Shown: positions 54,146-62,323, numbered from the stretch's first letter. The stretch is DNA of 64,000 nucleotides from Weeksellaceae bacterium (GCA_949788275.1 OX460916.1:2418001-2482000); one strand, 5' to 3'. The notes: a model not told the origin generated them from the sequence alone. Made by a program: numbers and translations.

Positions 54146-54262
54146 CACGGAGTCCTTTTCTAGGCTAAATTTTATTGACGTACTGCACCTGGGTTATGAT
54201 ATATGGAAAATACGCCTTTGATATCGAATTGAAACAAGACGATAAATTCATAGACTATGGTT

Positions 54263-54382
54263 GGGCGCCTCCCTACGGGCCAGGCTATTCGCTAAATCTT
54301 TGTAGGCTTATAGATTTGGAGATGGCATTCGCCAAGAAAATCCCAGTAGGCCTACAAAGGATATCGCTGCTATCCTTGGCGC
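54263..54382 (-). repeat. Dispersed structured intergenic repeat, copy E
   Basis: On the - strand: GGATAGCAGCGATATCC (54359-54375), stem TTTGTAGGC (54350-54358 complement) with GCCTACAAA (54299-54307 complement), GCGAATAGCCTGG, mini-hairpin CCC-GTA-GGG (54271-54279), then AGGCGCCC. It is downstream of the barrel gene at 54411 in the same orientation. An open frame across it (54175-54414) is not a gene. Confidence 0.8.
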
Positions 54383-54410
54383 GGTTAGAGGTTTATTGGA
54401 AATTGATTGT

Positions 54411-55193
54411 TTAAAACAAATAAGCAAAGCCTACATTGAGGTAAATAGGATACATATTAAACGTAATGGTTTCGAAATCCTTCTTAAAGACATCGTTTAT
54501 ACCCCAGGTTAAGTCGGTATAAACACTAAGGTGCGTAAAGGCTTGCCATTCGCCACCAACTTGAAGGCCAAATTGAGTTTTTCTTAGGCTATGACTAAAA
54601 TCGTAACTCGCCGTATTTCCATCTTGAAAAACAACCTTCGGACCCGTTGGACCACCTTCGCGAAGGTAACCTTCGTAGACATGACCCGTAAACGCTTGAT
54701 CGATTAAGTAGGAAAAGAACACCCCCCCCGAAACACTCCACCGTGGGGCTAATTTATAAACCGCTAAAACAGGAACACTTAGATAGGAATTATCCATAAC
54801 TGTCATCACATTTCCGGTCCAATTACCAGCTACTCTTTCGCCTTTCTCCCCAATAATTTCCATGCCGTAGTTTTTTACGCGAGCATCGGTTTTCATGCCT
54901 TTATTTTCTAGCCTTAAACCTGTTCTTATTCCCCACTTCTCATCAACACCAAGCCATTTAGTCACGTTAGCGTCCATCGTAAAATTAAGCAAAGGATTGA
55001 ATTGATTGATTTTTCTAATTTCTTTTGGGATTGGGATTGGGGCAGCCCCACCAAGACTTAAGCCCGCCTTCAGCTGATAGGTGATACCATTAAAAAAGTG
55101 TGTATATTGAATAGAATCTACTGATTGAGCTTGTGCGCAAGCACAAACTAGAAGGAGATAACAAAAGGGGATAATAGTGCGCATTGTTTTCAT
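54411..55193 (-). CDS. Outer-membrane beta-barrel protein paired with PCMD lipoprotein
   Basis: This 260-residue protein has a signal peptide (MRTIIPFCYLLLVCACAQAQ), amphipathic strands and the C-terminal aromatic end MYPIYLNVGFAYLF. It belongs to the broad PorT-like/outer-membrane-beta-barrel group. It starts one base after the stop of the PCMD lipoprotein gene, so they are made together and may form a complex. The role is unknown. Confidence 0.85.
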   Translation of the reverse strand: MKTMRTIIPFCYLLLVCACAQAQSVDSIQYTHFFNGITYQLKAGLSLGGAAPIPIPKEIRKINQFNPLLNFTMDANVTKWLGVDEKWGIRTGLRLENKGMKTDARVKNYGMEIIGEKGERVAGNWTGNVMTVMDNSYLSVPVLAVYKLAPRWSVSGGVFFSYLIDQAFTGHVYEGYLREGGPTGPKVVFQDGNTASYDFSHSLRKTQFGLQVGGEWQAFTHLSVYTDLTWGINDVFKKDFETITFNMYPIYLNVGFAYLF

Positions 55194-55194
55194 T

Positions 55195-56289
55195 TTAATT
55201 GTCGCCGTGTATTAATTCTACTTCATCAATGAGCAATGTGCTGCCCTCTGCACCTTTAAAAGTATCTCCATCGATACTTGAGGTAAAAACAATAGTTAAA
55301 CTATATTGTCCATTTTTTAATTTCTGAGGATCAATCACTTTACCTTCTTTGGTGACAAAAGGAATGTGAAATGTTTGCCATTGATTGGTTTCTATGCGGT
55401 CTTTTTCGGCTATGCGTGCAATGGAAATAATATTAGGATGGGTAAATTGATTTGTTCCATCGAGGTATCTTAATCTTTTGTCGGTTTCAAAAAACACGGC
55501 ATAGACATCCCAACGATCTTTCTTAGATGGATTAACAACATTGACCTCTTTGTAGACAGCTCCTGCTTCATATTTAAAATAACCTTTTATAGCTTGAGGA
55601 GTGGATTCAAATGGCATTCCCAATTTTAAACTTTTCAAAGGATTAATAATTGAAATTCCTAAATCAAATTCACCCATAAATAAATTACCCGCCGCGATAG
55701 GTTTACCCATTCCACCTCCGAAATCGCCCGTAGATAAGGTAACAAGCTTTAACCCTTTCCCTATCTTACCTTCCAATAAAGAAGAAGTTGGGTATTGCTC
55801 GGGTGATGCAGCAACACCTGTTAGGCTGTACCCTGCATTTCCACTAGCCCAATCCATCACTGTTTGACCCTGGTCATCCATTTCATAAAAAATATCGTAT
55901 CGATCTTGGTAGCGTTTTACATGTTCAAAATGATAGATCGACCCAATTCCTGAAGAGACATAAGCCACTTCATAGGTCTTCCTAGAAAAACCATCTTCAG
56001 AAATTACGGTATAAGTTTGTGGGGTTGTAAAATCGCGAACGGTTCCATTGGCTGGTGATATCGTCGCCCCTGGTGTAAGACGAAAAGAAGGCGCTTGCTG
56101 GCGCAAATCCACATCTGCTTTTACCAGAATGGTTATTTTATCATTGGTAATAATCGGTTCTTTCTTTAATATAGAAAGATCGACTATGCATTCTTCAATA
56201 TCTGCTTCAGCATTCAGCGCTTCATCTTGAATGCAACTGGTTAGTAGTAAAAGTGGGATAATCCACCAAAAGAGAATTCTATAGTTCAT
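55195..56289 (-). CDS. PCMD-domain lipoprotein
   Basis: This 364-residue lipoprotein has lipobox LTSC with Cys19, an Ig-like N-terminal domain (about 35-110; ITILVKADVDLRQQAPSFRL, TPGATISPANGTVRDF) and a C-terminal PCMD (putative carbohydrate metabolism) domain over about 150-360. Proteins of this layout are found beside outer-membrane barrels in Bacteroidota and are thought to bind surface glycans, without direct proof. No polysaccharide-degrading gene is near. It is the first gene of a two-gene operon. Confidence 0.85.
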   Translation of the reverse strand: MNYRILFWWIIPLLLLTSCIQDEALNAEADIEECIVDLSILKKEPIITNDKITILVKADVDLRQQAPSFRLTPGATISPANGTVRDFTTPQTYTVISEDGFSRKTYEVAYVSSGIGSIYHFEHVKRYQDRYDIFYEMDDQGQTVMDWASGNAGYSLTGVAASPEQYPTSSLLEGKIGKGLKLVTLSTGDFGGGMGKPIAAGNLFMGEFDLGISIINPLKSLKLGMPFESTPQAIKGYFKYEAGAVYKEVNVVNPSKKDRWDVYAVFFETDKRLRYLDGTNQFTHPNIISIARIAEKDRIETNQWQTFHIPFVTKEGKVIDPQKLKNGQYSLTIVFTSSIDGDTFKGAEGSTLLIDEVELIHGDN

Positions 56290-56448
56290 TGATCGATTTT
56301 AATAACGACATAAAAGATATTTTAAAAAGTAATTAATTCAATATATTGTTATAGTAAATATACAAAAGAAATTGACTTTGGCTCATTCGACACTTTATAA
56401 AAAAGGCGTTGAAAAGTGAAAACTATGGATTGAAAATCGTTAAAAACA

Positions 56449-56480
56449 AAAAAGGCAGCTATCTTACGAAAGCTACCTTT
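56449..56480 (-). terminator. Terminator of tRNA-Leu
   Basis: Ten-bp stem with one mismatch (56451-56460 with 56471-56480), followed on the - strand by a T run, six bases past the tRNA 3' end. Confidence 0.65.
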
Positions 56481-56485
56481 TAATT

Positions 56486-56570
56486 TGGTACGGGCGGGGA
56501 GACTCGAACTCCCACACCTTGCGGCACTAGATCCTAAGTCTAGCGTGTCTACCAATTCCACCACGCCCGC
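56486..56570 (-). tRNA. tRNA-Leu(TAG)
   Basis: An 85-base type II tRNA with a long variable arm. The acceptor stem GCGGGCG pairs with CGCCCGT (one G-T), the anticodon loop is CTTAGGA (anticodon TAG), the T loop is TTCGAGT, and CCA is encoded. The identity as leucine rests on the anticodon and the variable arm. Confidence 0.97.
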
Positions 56571-56658
56571 ATTATCACTGAATTGGACTGCAAATATACA
56601 GTAATTTTTAAAGTAACAAAATTTATGAATAAAATTTTTTAAATCTTTTTTTTAAAAT

Positions 56659-56666
56659 TAAATTTG
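56659..56666 (+). promoter_or_regulatory. Candidate -7 box of the DUF3127 gene
   Basis: TAAATTTG, 18 bases before the ATG at 56685. A TTG at 56664 inside it is not the start. Confidence 0.5.
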
Positions 56667-56684
56667 CAGAAAGCATTTACAAAT

Positions 56685-57056
56685 ATGGAAATCACAGGAA
56701 GAATAAAAAAAGTATTTGACACACAGGATATTACTCCTAGTTTTAAGAAGAGAGAACTTGTTGTAACTACGCAAGAACAGTATCCACAAGATATCTTAAT
56801 TGAGTTCACTCAAGACAAGACAGACTTGTTAAATGCTTACCAAGCGGGTTCAGAAGTGAAAGTTTCAATCAATATTCGCGGTCGCGAATGGATCAACCCA
56901 GAAGGGGTAGCGAAATACTTCAACTCGATTCAAGGATGGAGAATAGAAAATGCAGTTTCTGCTGAACAAGGAAGTGCTAGCGGTTACGCTGATTTCGCAC
57001 CAGCGCCTCCAGTAGATACCTTAAGCAATGATGGTGATGACGATTTACCATTTTAA
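56685..57056 (+). CDS. DUF3127 protein with SSB-like C-terminal tail
   Basis: This 123-residue protein matches DUF3127, a Bacteroidota family with an OB-fold-like core (MEITGRIKKVFDTQDIT ... INIRGREWINPEGVAKYFNS). After a flexible Ala/Pro segment it ends in DGDDDLPF, the acidic tip with terminal Pro-Phe that in SSB binds partner repair proteins. This suggests a single-strand DNA binding or SSB-partner role. The ATG at 56685 is used because the TTG at 56664 lies in the -7 box. Confidence 0.88.
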   Translation: MEITGRIKKVFDTQDITPSFKKRELVVTTQEQYPQDILIEFTQDKTDLLNAYQAGSEVKVSINIRGREWINPEGVAKYFNSIQGWRIENAVSAEQGSASGYADFAPAPPVDTLSNDGDDDLPF

Positions 57057-57082
57057 TTCTTAGTAAAGAATAATTTTTTTTT

Positions 57083-57112
57083 AAAACGTGTTCGCAAGAG
57101 CACGTTTTTTTA
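57083..57112 (+). terminator. Terminator after the DUF3127 gene
   Basis: Eleven-pair stem (57083-57093 with 57098-57108, one G-T) closed by a GCAA tetraloop, followed by a T run. Confidence 0.88.
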
Positions 57113-57147
57113 CTTAAAAAACGATTTACTCAAAATAAATTCAATCA

Positions 57148-57780
57148 ATGTATTGGCTTAGTCACGATTTAATCTTCCCAGCACACGAGGAAGTTACCGA
57201 GGATGGTATTATTGCTATTGGAGGAGATCTATCTCCTGAACGCCTATTATTAGCTTACAAGAAGGGAATATTCCCTTGGTTCAATGAAGATGATCCCATT
57301 TTGTGGTGGTTTCCTTTAGAACGCTTCGTATTATTTCCAGAAAAGTTAAATGTTTCCAAATCGATGAAAAAAGTATTCAGAGACGAAGAGTTTACCTATT
57401 CAGAAAATAAGGCATTTCGAGAAGTGATTACCAATTGCTCTGCAGCTTACCGCAAAGGGCAAGATGGAACTTGGATAACGAATGATATGATTGAAGCGTA
57501 TTGCCAACTACACGAATTAGGGCATGCAAAAAGTATTGAAGTTTGGAAAGATGGTGAACTCGTTGGTGGTTTCTATGGGGTAGAATCGGGTAATATATTC
57601 TGTGGAGAAAGTATGTTTGCCAAAGTGAGCAATGCATCGAAAGCTGGATTTATTCAGTTCGTTGCAAAATACCATAAAAAATATACGTTGATCGATTGCC
57701 AGGTTTACAGTGAACATTTAGCTAGTCTAGGGGCTGAAGAAATTGATAGCGCTTTATTCCTAGACTATCTAAGTTCGTAA
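57148..57780 (+). CDS. aat: Leucyl/phenylalanyl-tRNA-protein transferase
   Basis: This 210-residue enzyme attaches Leu or Phe to proteins with N-terminal Arg or Lys, marking them for ClpAP/ClpS degradation. Motifs seen are GGDLSPERLLLAYKKGIFPWF (split as GGDLSPERLL and YKKGIFPWF), WWFPLERFVLFPEKL and SGNIFCGESMF. Length is normal. It is separated from the convergent DUF3108 gene by three bases. Confidence 0.97.
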   Translation: MYWLSHDLIFPAHEEVTEDGIIAIGGDLSPERLLLAYKKGIFPWFNEDDPILWWFPLERFVLFPEKLNVSKSMKKVFRDEEFTYSENKAFREVITNCSAAYRKGQDGTWITNDMIEAYCQLHELGHAKSIEVWKDGELVGGFYGVESGNIFCGESMFAKVSNASKAGFIQFVAKYHKKYTLIDCQVYSEHLASLGAEEIDSALFLDYLSS

Positions 57781-57783
57781 AAA

Positions 57784-58548
57784 TTATTTACTGAATTTAA
57801 TTGGGGATTTAAGGTTTCTATAATCATAAATATCGGCTTTTAAAGACCCCACCATTAAGCCTGCCTTAATTTGAACAGGCATTAGATTATCATCATCTGT
57901 TACCCACATCGTTACACTTTCTGAAGCTTTAAACACACGTCCTGACTGTACAAAAGGTTGAATTTTAATAGTATTCACCGTTCCATACTTTGTTTTTTTC
58001 ATTTCTCTACCTAGTACTTTAAGTTTAAAAGCATATACCTCATCTACTATAAATACATTTTCACTTAAAAAATCACCCGTTTTCAATTTGGCATGATCTG
58101 CATTTCTCATACTATAGAAAGCGGATAAAATATCCTGAATACTTATATTAACTGAAACCGTTTTTTTAGAGCCAGCTTTAATATCATTAACGAAAATAGT
58201 CCCCTTACTTCGATCGTAGGTATATTCTTCGTGGCGTTTATACCCCCCCTCAGAAACATTCCTCACAAATTTTGAAGGAAAACTATCCGATTTTTTTATA
58301 TAGGTTTCATAGCGATCATCGACTTTAAAAAAAGCCCGAACAGCACCACTTGAGCTCCCCTCTCCAACAACATGGAAGTGATCTTGTCCATTTAATTTAA
58401 CATTTTTCACTTGAATCGTTGCAAAACCTGCGTTCAAACCACCATAATGAATACGGTACTTTAAATATTCTCCGGCTTGGTAATTGGCTTTCTGCGCATT
58501 AGCATTACTAACAAGTAGTATGCTGAAAAATAAAATGATTTTCTTCAT
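57784..58548 (-). CDS. DUF3108 exported protein
   Basis: This 254-residue protein has a signal peptide (MKKIILFFSILLVSNANA) and a beta-rich body with the DUF3108 pattern (GEYLKYRIHYGGLNAGFATI near residue 27-46, VTMWVTDDDNLMPVQIKAGL near the end, quoted as DDDNLMPVQI). The family function is unknown; it may be periplasmic. Convergent with aat. Confidence 0.9.
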   Translation of the reverse strand: MKKIILFFSILLVSNANAQKANYQAGEYLKYRIHYGGLNAGFATIQVKNVKLNGQDHFHVVGEGSSSGAVRAFFKVDDRYETYIKKSDSFPSKFVRNVSEGGYKRHEEYTYDRSKGTIFVNDIKAGSKKTVSVNISIQDILSAFYSMRNADHAKLKTGDFLSENVFIVDEVYAFKLKVLGREMKKTKYGTVNTIKIQPFVQSGRVFKASESVTMWVTDDDNLMPVQIKAGLMVGSLKADIYDYRNLKSPIKFSK

Positions 58549-58582
58549 ATAGATTTTAAATTCAAATTGTTTGCCAAAAATA

Positions 58583-58625
58583 AAAAAACCCGTTCCTACT
58601 GGATTTTACAATAAGAACGAGTTTA
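58583..58625 (-). terminator. Terminator of mrp-nfu
   Basis: An imperfect stem (CGTTC/GAACG core) and a run of seven T on the - strand, about 30 bases past the nfu stop. Confidence 0.65.
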
Positions 58626-58653
58626 AATTTATTCAATTATGGGAAAGTTGAAA

Positions 58654-58956
58654 TTATCTTTCAACAATATCGTCGGGATCAAGACTAGGAATATAATCTG
58701 CTTCAGTAGAATCTTCTAATTCAGAAACATTCACTACACTTAAAATTTCAGGAACATATTTCTTGATGGTCATTTCAACCCCAGATTTTAAGGTCATTTG
58801 ATTCACAGAACAAGCTACACAAGCACCTGTCAATCTGACCTTCACCACATTTTCTACAACCGAAATTAATTCGATATCGCCACCATCCGAATTTAAAAAC
58901 GGACGAATTTCAGCTAATGCTTTTTGTACTTCTGAAAATTTTTCTTCTTGTGTCAT
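58654..58956 (-). CDS. NifU-type iron-sulphur scaffold protein (Nfu)
   Basis: This 100-residue protein is a NifU C-terminal-domain (Nfu) protein with LNSDGGDIELI and the cluster-binding CVAC (Cys46, Cys49) in GACVACSVNQMTLKSGVE. It carries 4Fe-4S clusters to target proteins. It lies 15 bases downstream of the mrp gene and is likely co-transcribed, forming an iron-sulphur delivery unit. Confidence 0.95.
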   Translation of the reverse strand: MTQEEKFSEVQKALAEIRPFLNSDGGDIELISVVENVVKVRLTGACVACSVNQMTLKSGVEMTIKKYVPEILSVVNVSELEDSTEADYIPSLDPDDIVER

Positions 58957-58971
58957 TGGATTGTTATTATG

Positions 58972-60066
58972 TTATTTTGCTGAACATCCAGCCATGGTTG
59001 TAATACGAACAGCTTCTGTAGGAGGCAAGGTCGTATTTCTTTCCACAAGGCTTTGAACAACGTTTTTAGCAATTTCTTTATAAATATTTGCTACCACAGA
59101 ATCTTCTTGCATAGCAGCAGGACGACCAATATCAGCAGCTTCTCTAATCGACTGAACAATAGGAACTTCTCCTAAGAAAGGGACACCAATTTGTTCAGCT
59201 AAATTTCTAGCCCCATTTTGTCCAAAAATATAGTATTTATTATTGGGCAATTCAGCAGGTGAAAAGTAAGCCATATTTTCAACAATTCCTAATACAGGAA
59301 CATTAATTGCTTCCATTTGGAACATTCCCACCCCTTTACGCGCATCAGCTAAAGCAATGGTCTGGGGAGTAGAAACAACGACAGCACCTGTGATTGGCAC
59401 TTGTTGTACAATTGATAGATGAATATCTCCTGTTCCTGGAGGTAAATCGATTAATAGAAAATCTAAATCGCCCCAATACGCATCACGTGTCATTTGGTTC
59501 AAGGCCTTAGCAGCCATAGGTCCACGCCATACAATGGCTTGGTCTGTATCCGCAAAGAAACCAATCGATAAGATTTTAATTCCATAACTTTCCACCGGTT
59601 TAATCTTTGTTTTCCCGTTTACTTCAACCGAGTAAGGTTTTCCGTCTTCACAGTCGAACATAATCGGCATCGATGGTCCATAAATATCGGCATCTAATAT
59701 CCCAACTTTAAAGCCCATTTGTGAAAGACTAACGGCTAAATTGGATGTTACGGTAGATTTCCCTACTCCTCCTTTTCCTGAAGCAACCGCAATAATATTT
59801 TTGACCCCTGGCAATTCAGAACCTTTTATTTCTTGTTTAGGTTCTGGTGCATCAACAGAAATTGTTAATTTTAAATTTGAACCGGGTAAATTTTCAGCAA
59901 AAGCATTTTTTAAAGCCACTTCCAATCGCTTTCTTTCGTGCATTGCTGGGGAAGGTGAAACAATATCTAAAATAATATCGTCTCCCATCACTTGAGCATT
60001 ACGCATCCAGTTTCGGATACCTAATTCCTCTAATACTTCATATATTTGATCTCTTGTATATGCCAT
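58972..60066 (-). CDS. Mrp/NBP35-family ATP-binding iron-sulphur carrier
   Basis: This 364-residue P-loop ATPase belongs to the Mrp/ApbC family. Residues 1-80 form a DUF59/MIP18-like domain. The ATP site is GKGGVGKST (97-105). The segment ENMAYFSPAELPNNKYYIFG replaces the CxxC seen in E. coli-type ApbC, a change common in Bacteroidota as I recall, and the C-terminus has a lone Cys in MAGCSAK. It probably delivers iron-sulphur clusters with the downstream Nfu protein. A -7 box lies 21 bases upstream. Confidence 0.93.
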   Translation of the reverse strand: MAYTRDQIYEVLEELGIRNWMRNAQVMGDDIILDIVSPSPAMHERKRLEVALKNAFAENLPGSNLKLTISVDAPEPKQEIKGSELPGVKNIIAVASGKGGVGKSTVTSNLAVSLSQMGFKVGILDADIYGPSMPIMFDCEDGKPYSVEVNGKTKIKPVESYGIKILSIGFFADTDQAIVWRGPMAAKALNQMTRDAYWGDLDFLLIDLPPGTGDIHLSIVQQVPITGAVVVSTPQTIALADARKGVGMFQMEAINVPVLGIVENMAYFSPAELPNNKYYIFGQNGARNLAEQIGVPFLGEVPIVQSIREAADIGRPAAMQEDSVVANIYKEIAKNVVQSLVERNTTLPPTEAVRITTMAGCSAK

Positions 60067-60087
60067 TTTTCAATTCGTTATATTCTA

Positions 60088-60095
60088 CAAAATTA
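60088..60095 (-). promoter_or_regulatory. Candidate -7 box of mrp-nfu
   Basis: TAATTTTG on the - strand, 21 bases before the mrp ATG. Confidence 0.5.
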
Positions 60096-60168
60096 TTAAG
60101 AATTAAGAACTTTCAGAAATATAGTCTGATGATTTAAATTCTTTTATACATAATTTTAATAATCCACT

Positions 60169-60176
60169 TATTTTTG
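60169..60176 (+). promoter_or_regulatory. Candidate -7 box of the DinB-like gene
   Basis: TATTTTTG (TAnnTTTG), 28 bases before the ATG at 60205. Confidence 0.45.
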
Positions 60177-60204
60177 CTGTATATTTATCGTTCAAACCGA
60201 ATAT

Positions 60205-60666
60205 ATGGAAGAGCAGATTATCTATCTAAACACACTTAGAAAGCAGATAATTGATGAAATTTCTCAACATTCTCTTGAACAACTAATCTACATCCCTGTT
60301 GGCTATAAAAATAATTTATTTTGGAATGCAGCTCATGTTTTAGCTACACAACAACTAATTCATTACTATTTAACCGACAATCGAATGTTAGTGGACATTA
60401 AATTTATACAAAAGTACAAAAAAGGAACCATAGGATTAGATCATGTAACAGAAGAAGAGGTAAAAGAGCTTATCGAAATGTTAGTCTCTACACCCATGCA
60501 GTTACATAAAGATTATCGTGCGGAAAAATTAGCCTATTATCGTGCTTACAACACTAACCTAGGTATAAAATTAAATTCAATTGAAGATGCTATCGTGTAT
60601 AATAACATTCATGAAGCTATGCATTTAGGTTATATGCTATCGATGAAAAAAAATATCCCTTTTTAA
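60205..60666 (+). CDS. DinB-family protein
   Basis: This 153-residue protein has the four-helix DinB/YfiT pattern: LRKQIIDEI at the start, NNLFWNAAHVLATQQLIHYYLT near residues 35-56 (quoted as FWNAAHVLATQQ), and HEAMHLGYMLSMKK at the C-terminus. The three metal-ligand histidines of the superfamily are plausible at His43 (AAHV) and in the HEAMHLG segment. Enzymes of this group include thiol transferases; the role here is unknown. It ends at a terminator shared with the convergent nitroreductase. Confidence 0.88.
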   Translation: MEEQIIYLNTLRKQIIDEISQHSLEQLIYIPVGYKNNLFWNAAHVLATQQLIHYYLTDNRMLVDIKFIQKYKKGTIGLDHVTEEEVKELIEMLVSTPMQLHKDYRAEKLAYYRAYNTNLGIKLNSIEDAIVYNNIHEAMHLGYMLSMKKNIPF

Positions 60667-60692
60667 AAAGCTTCCGATTGGAAGCTTTTATT
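60666..60692. terminator. Bidirectional terminator (DinB / nitroreductase)
   Basis: Perfect 10-bp stem (60666-60675 with 60680-60689) and GATT loop; it overlaps the last base of the DinB stop. Confidence 0.85.
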
Positions 60693-61263
60693 ATAAATCG
60701 ATGTAACGAATTTTTTCTTGAACAGGCTTACGGGCGCCTTCCATTAGGGGAGTATCTATTTTACCCATATAAAAAATACCCACACATTTCTCACCTTCTT
60801 CCATAGGCGTAAACTCATCCATATTTGAAATGATATTTAATGGTGAAGACCAATACCCTCCAATATTCAGTGCCGTACACATTAACCACATATTCTGAAC
60901 AGCCATAGCTGTCGCAGCTAATTCTTCCCATTCAGGAACTTTATAAGTATCTAATAAGTTAATCAGTACTATTTTATCCGATTTATCGCACTTTTCCATC
61001 ATGGCATTGATCTTACGATCACTTAATTGCTCTGGTGGAGTCGATTGCACATAAACGCGTTTAATAAATTCACGAAAACGGTCTTTTGCGGGTCCTTCAA
61101 TAACAACAAAACGCCAAGGCTCTGTCTTCTTGTGCGTAGGTGCCCAATTGGCTGCTTCAAAAACTTGCGCTAACTCCTCTCGGGTAACCTCACCTTTTGC
61201 ATACTGAGCAGGGAAAACCGATCGCCTTTTTTTTACTAAGGCTAGTAATTCTTCTGAATTCAT
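60691..61263 (-). CDS. Nitroreductase-family FMN protein
   Basis: This 190-residue FMN-dependent oxidoreductase of the nitroreductase family has KKRRSVFPAQY (FMN phosphate site, about 11-21), AANWAPTHKKTEPWRFVVIEG (quoted as APTHKKTEPWRFVV), and NIGGYWSSPLN in the second half. The substrate is unknown. A -7 box lies 33 bases upstream. Confidence 0.93.
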   Translation of the reverse strand: MNSEELLALVKKRRSVFPAQYAKGEVTREELAQVFEAANWAPTHKKTEPWRFVVIEGPAKDRFREFIKRVYVQSTPPEQLSDRKINAMMEKCDKSDKIVLINLLDTYKVPEWEELAATAMAVQNMWLMCTALNIGGYWSSPLNIISNMDEFTPMEEGEKCVGIFYMGKIDTPLMEGARKPVQEKIRYIDL

Positions 61264-61296
61264 GGAAAAAATTTATTTAAAACAATAATTATCTTA

Positions 61297-61304
61297 CAAA
61301 ATTA
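61297..61304 (-). promoter_or_regulatory. Candidate -7 box of the nitroreductase gene
   Basis: TAATTTTG on the - strand, 33 bases before the start codon. Confidence 0.45.
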
Positions 61305-61332
61305 CGCTAATTTCAGCGCAAACTTCTAATTT

Positions 61333-62100
61333 ATGAAAACTTTAGACTATCAAAAGCTGGAACGAGCTTCTCAACAGAAATTTAATTTCAATATTGGCGA
61401 TTATATCAATCGTGCGTATCAAATCTTTTCCAAAGAATGGGTGAACTTCGTTTTTTACTCCTTTGTTATGATCGGTATCTTAATCTTCTCTATGATAACC
61501 ATCATTGGTCCTTATCTACTGATGTATCCATTGATAATGGGCTATTTTGTAGTGGCTGAAAAAATTGAAAACAACGAACAAGTGTCTTTCAATGACTTTT
61601 TCGGTGGCATGAAAAATTATGGACAATATTTTGTGTTTATGCTTATTCAAGCCCTGTGTTCATTACTCCTAATTATTCCATTCATCGTCTGGGCTATCAG
61701 TTTAGGTGTTTTTAGTAATACGCTATCAGGCGATATATCAGAAGGTGCTGGAGCACTCTTCGCAAGTTCAATTCTTATACTAATTCCCTTCTTTATATTG
61801 GGGAGTATCGCAATACAAGTATTTACATTTCTTACCCCTTTCTTAATTCATTATGGAAATCTATCGGCTATTGAAGCCTTTAAGCTATCCATCCAAATCG
61901 GGAAGAAAAACTTCTGGTACATCTTATTGTTCATCGTGGTCAATAGCTTTATTTCTAGCTTAGGTGTCGTTGCTTGTTACGTGGGTTTACTCGTCACTAT
62001 TCCAATCGCCTATCTAATGATTTATTCAATGGTAGACGACCTCCTTTTAGATACTAAAACAGAGTTGGATACTATTGGCACAGATGAATTATCATACTAA
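61333..62100 (+). CDS. Uncharacterised membrane protein, tandem paralogue 1
   Basis: This 255-residue protein has about six membrane helices and no family I can name. It opens MKTLDYQKLE and has the conserved middle segment PLIMGYFVVAEKIEN followed by FNDFFGGMKNY near residues 70-100. The next gene encodes a protein of the same length that shares these segments and most helices, so this is a tandem duplication. It ends with its own terminator. Confidence 0.85.
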   Translation: MKTLDYQKLERASQQKFNFNIGDYINRAYQIFSKEWVNFVFYSFVMIGILIFSMITIIGPYLLMYPLIMGYFVVAEKIENNEQVSFNDFFGGMKNYGQYFVFMLIQALCSLLLIIPFIVWAISLGVFSNTLSGDISEGAGALFASSILILIPFFILGSIAIQVFTFLTPFLIHYGNLSAIEAFKLSIQIGKKNFWYILLFIVVNSFISSLGVVACYVGLLVTIPIAYLMIYSMVDDLLLDTKTELDTIGTDELSY

Positions 62101-62135
62101 ATAATACAGATTAATCCTGTTTTTTTAACGGATCG

Positions 62136-62164
62136 AAAGGGAACGCAATGCGTTCCCTTTTTTT
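62136..62164 (+). terminator. Terminator of paralogue 1
   Basis: Perfect 11-bp stem (62136-62146 with 62150-62160), AAT loop, T run. It resembles the hairpin after paralogue 2. Confidence 0.9.
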
Positions 62165-62323
62165 ATTCAAACACTAAAAAACAACCTTTATTTGTTTTTT
62201 AATAACCTCATTATCTGTATATTGCCTTAAAAGCCCTTTCTTATTTTGGAGAAAAACAATCCATCTACATACACTTAAATAAATAATTTACAATGATACA
62301 AACTCAATTAAAAACTCAATTTT

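Noticed and set aside
54175-54414. 79-codon open frame on the + strand
   Set aside because: It covers repeat copy E and runs antisense into the barrel gene end; composition reflects the repeat.
56349-56564. Open frame on the - strand beginning MVELVDTLDLGSSAARCG
   Set aside because: It is the well-known false frame produced by reading through a tRNA-Leu gene (56486-56570).
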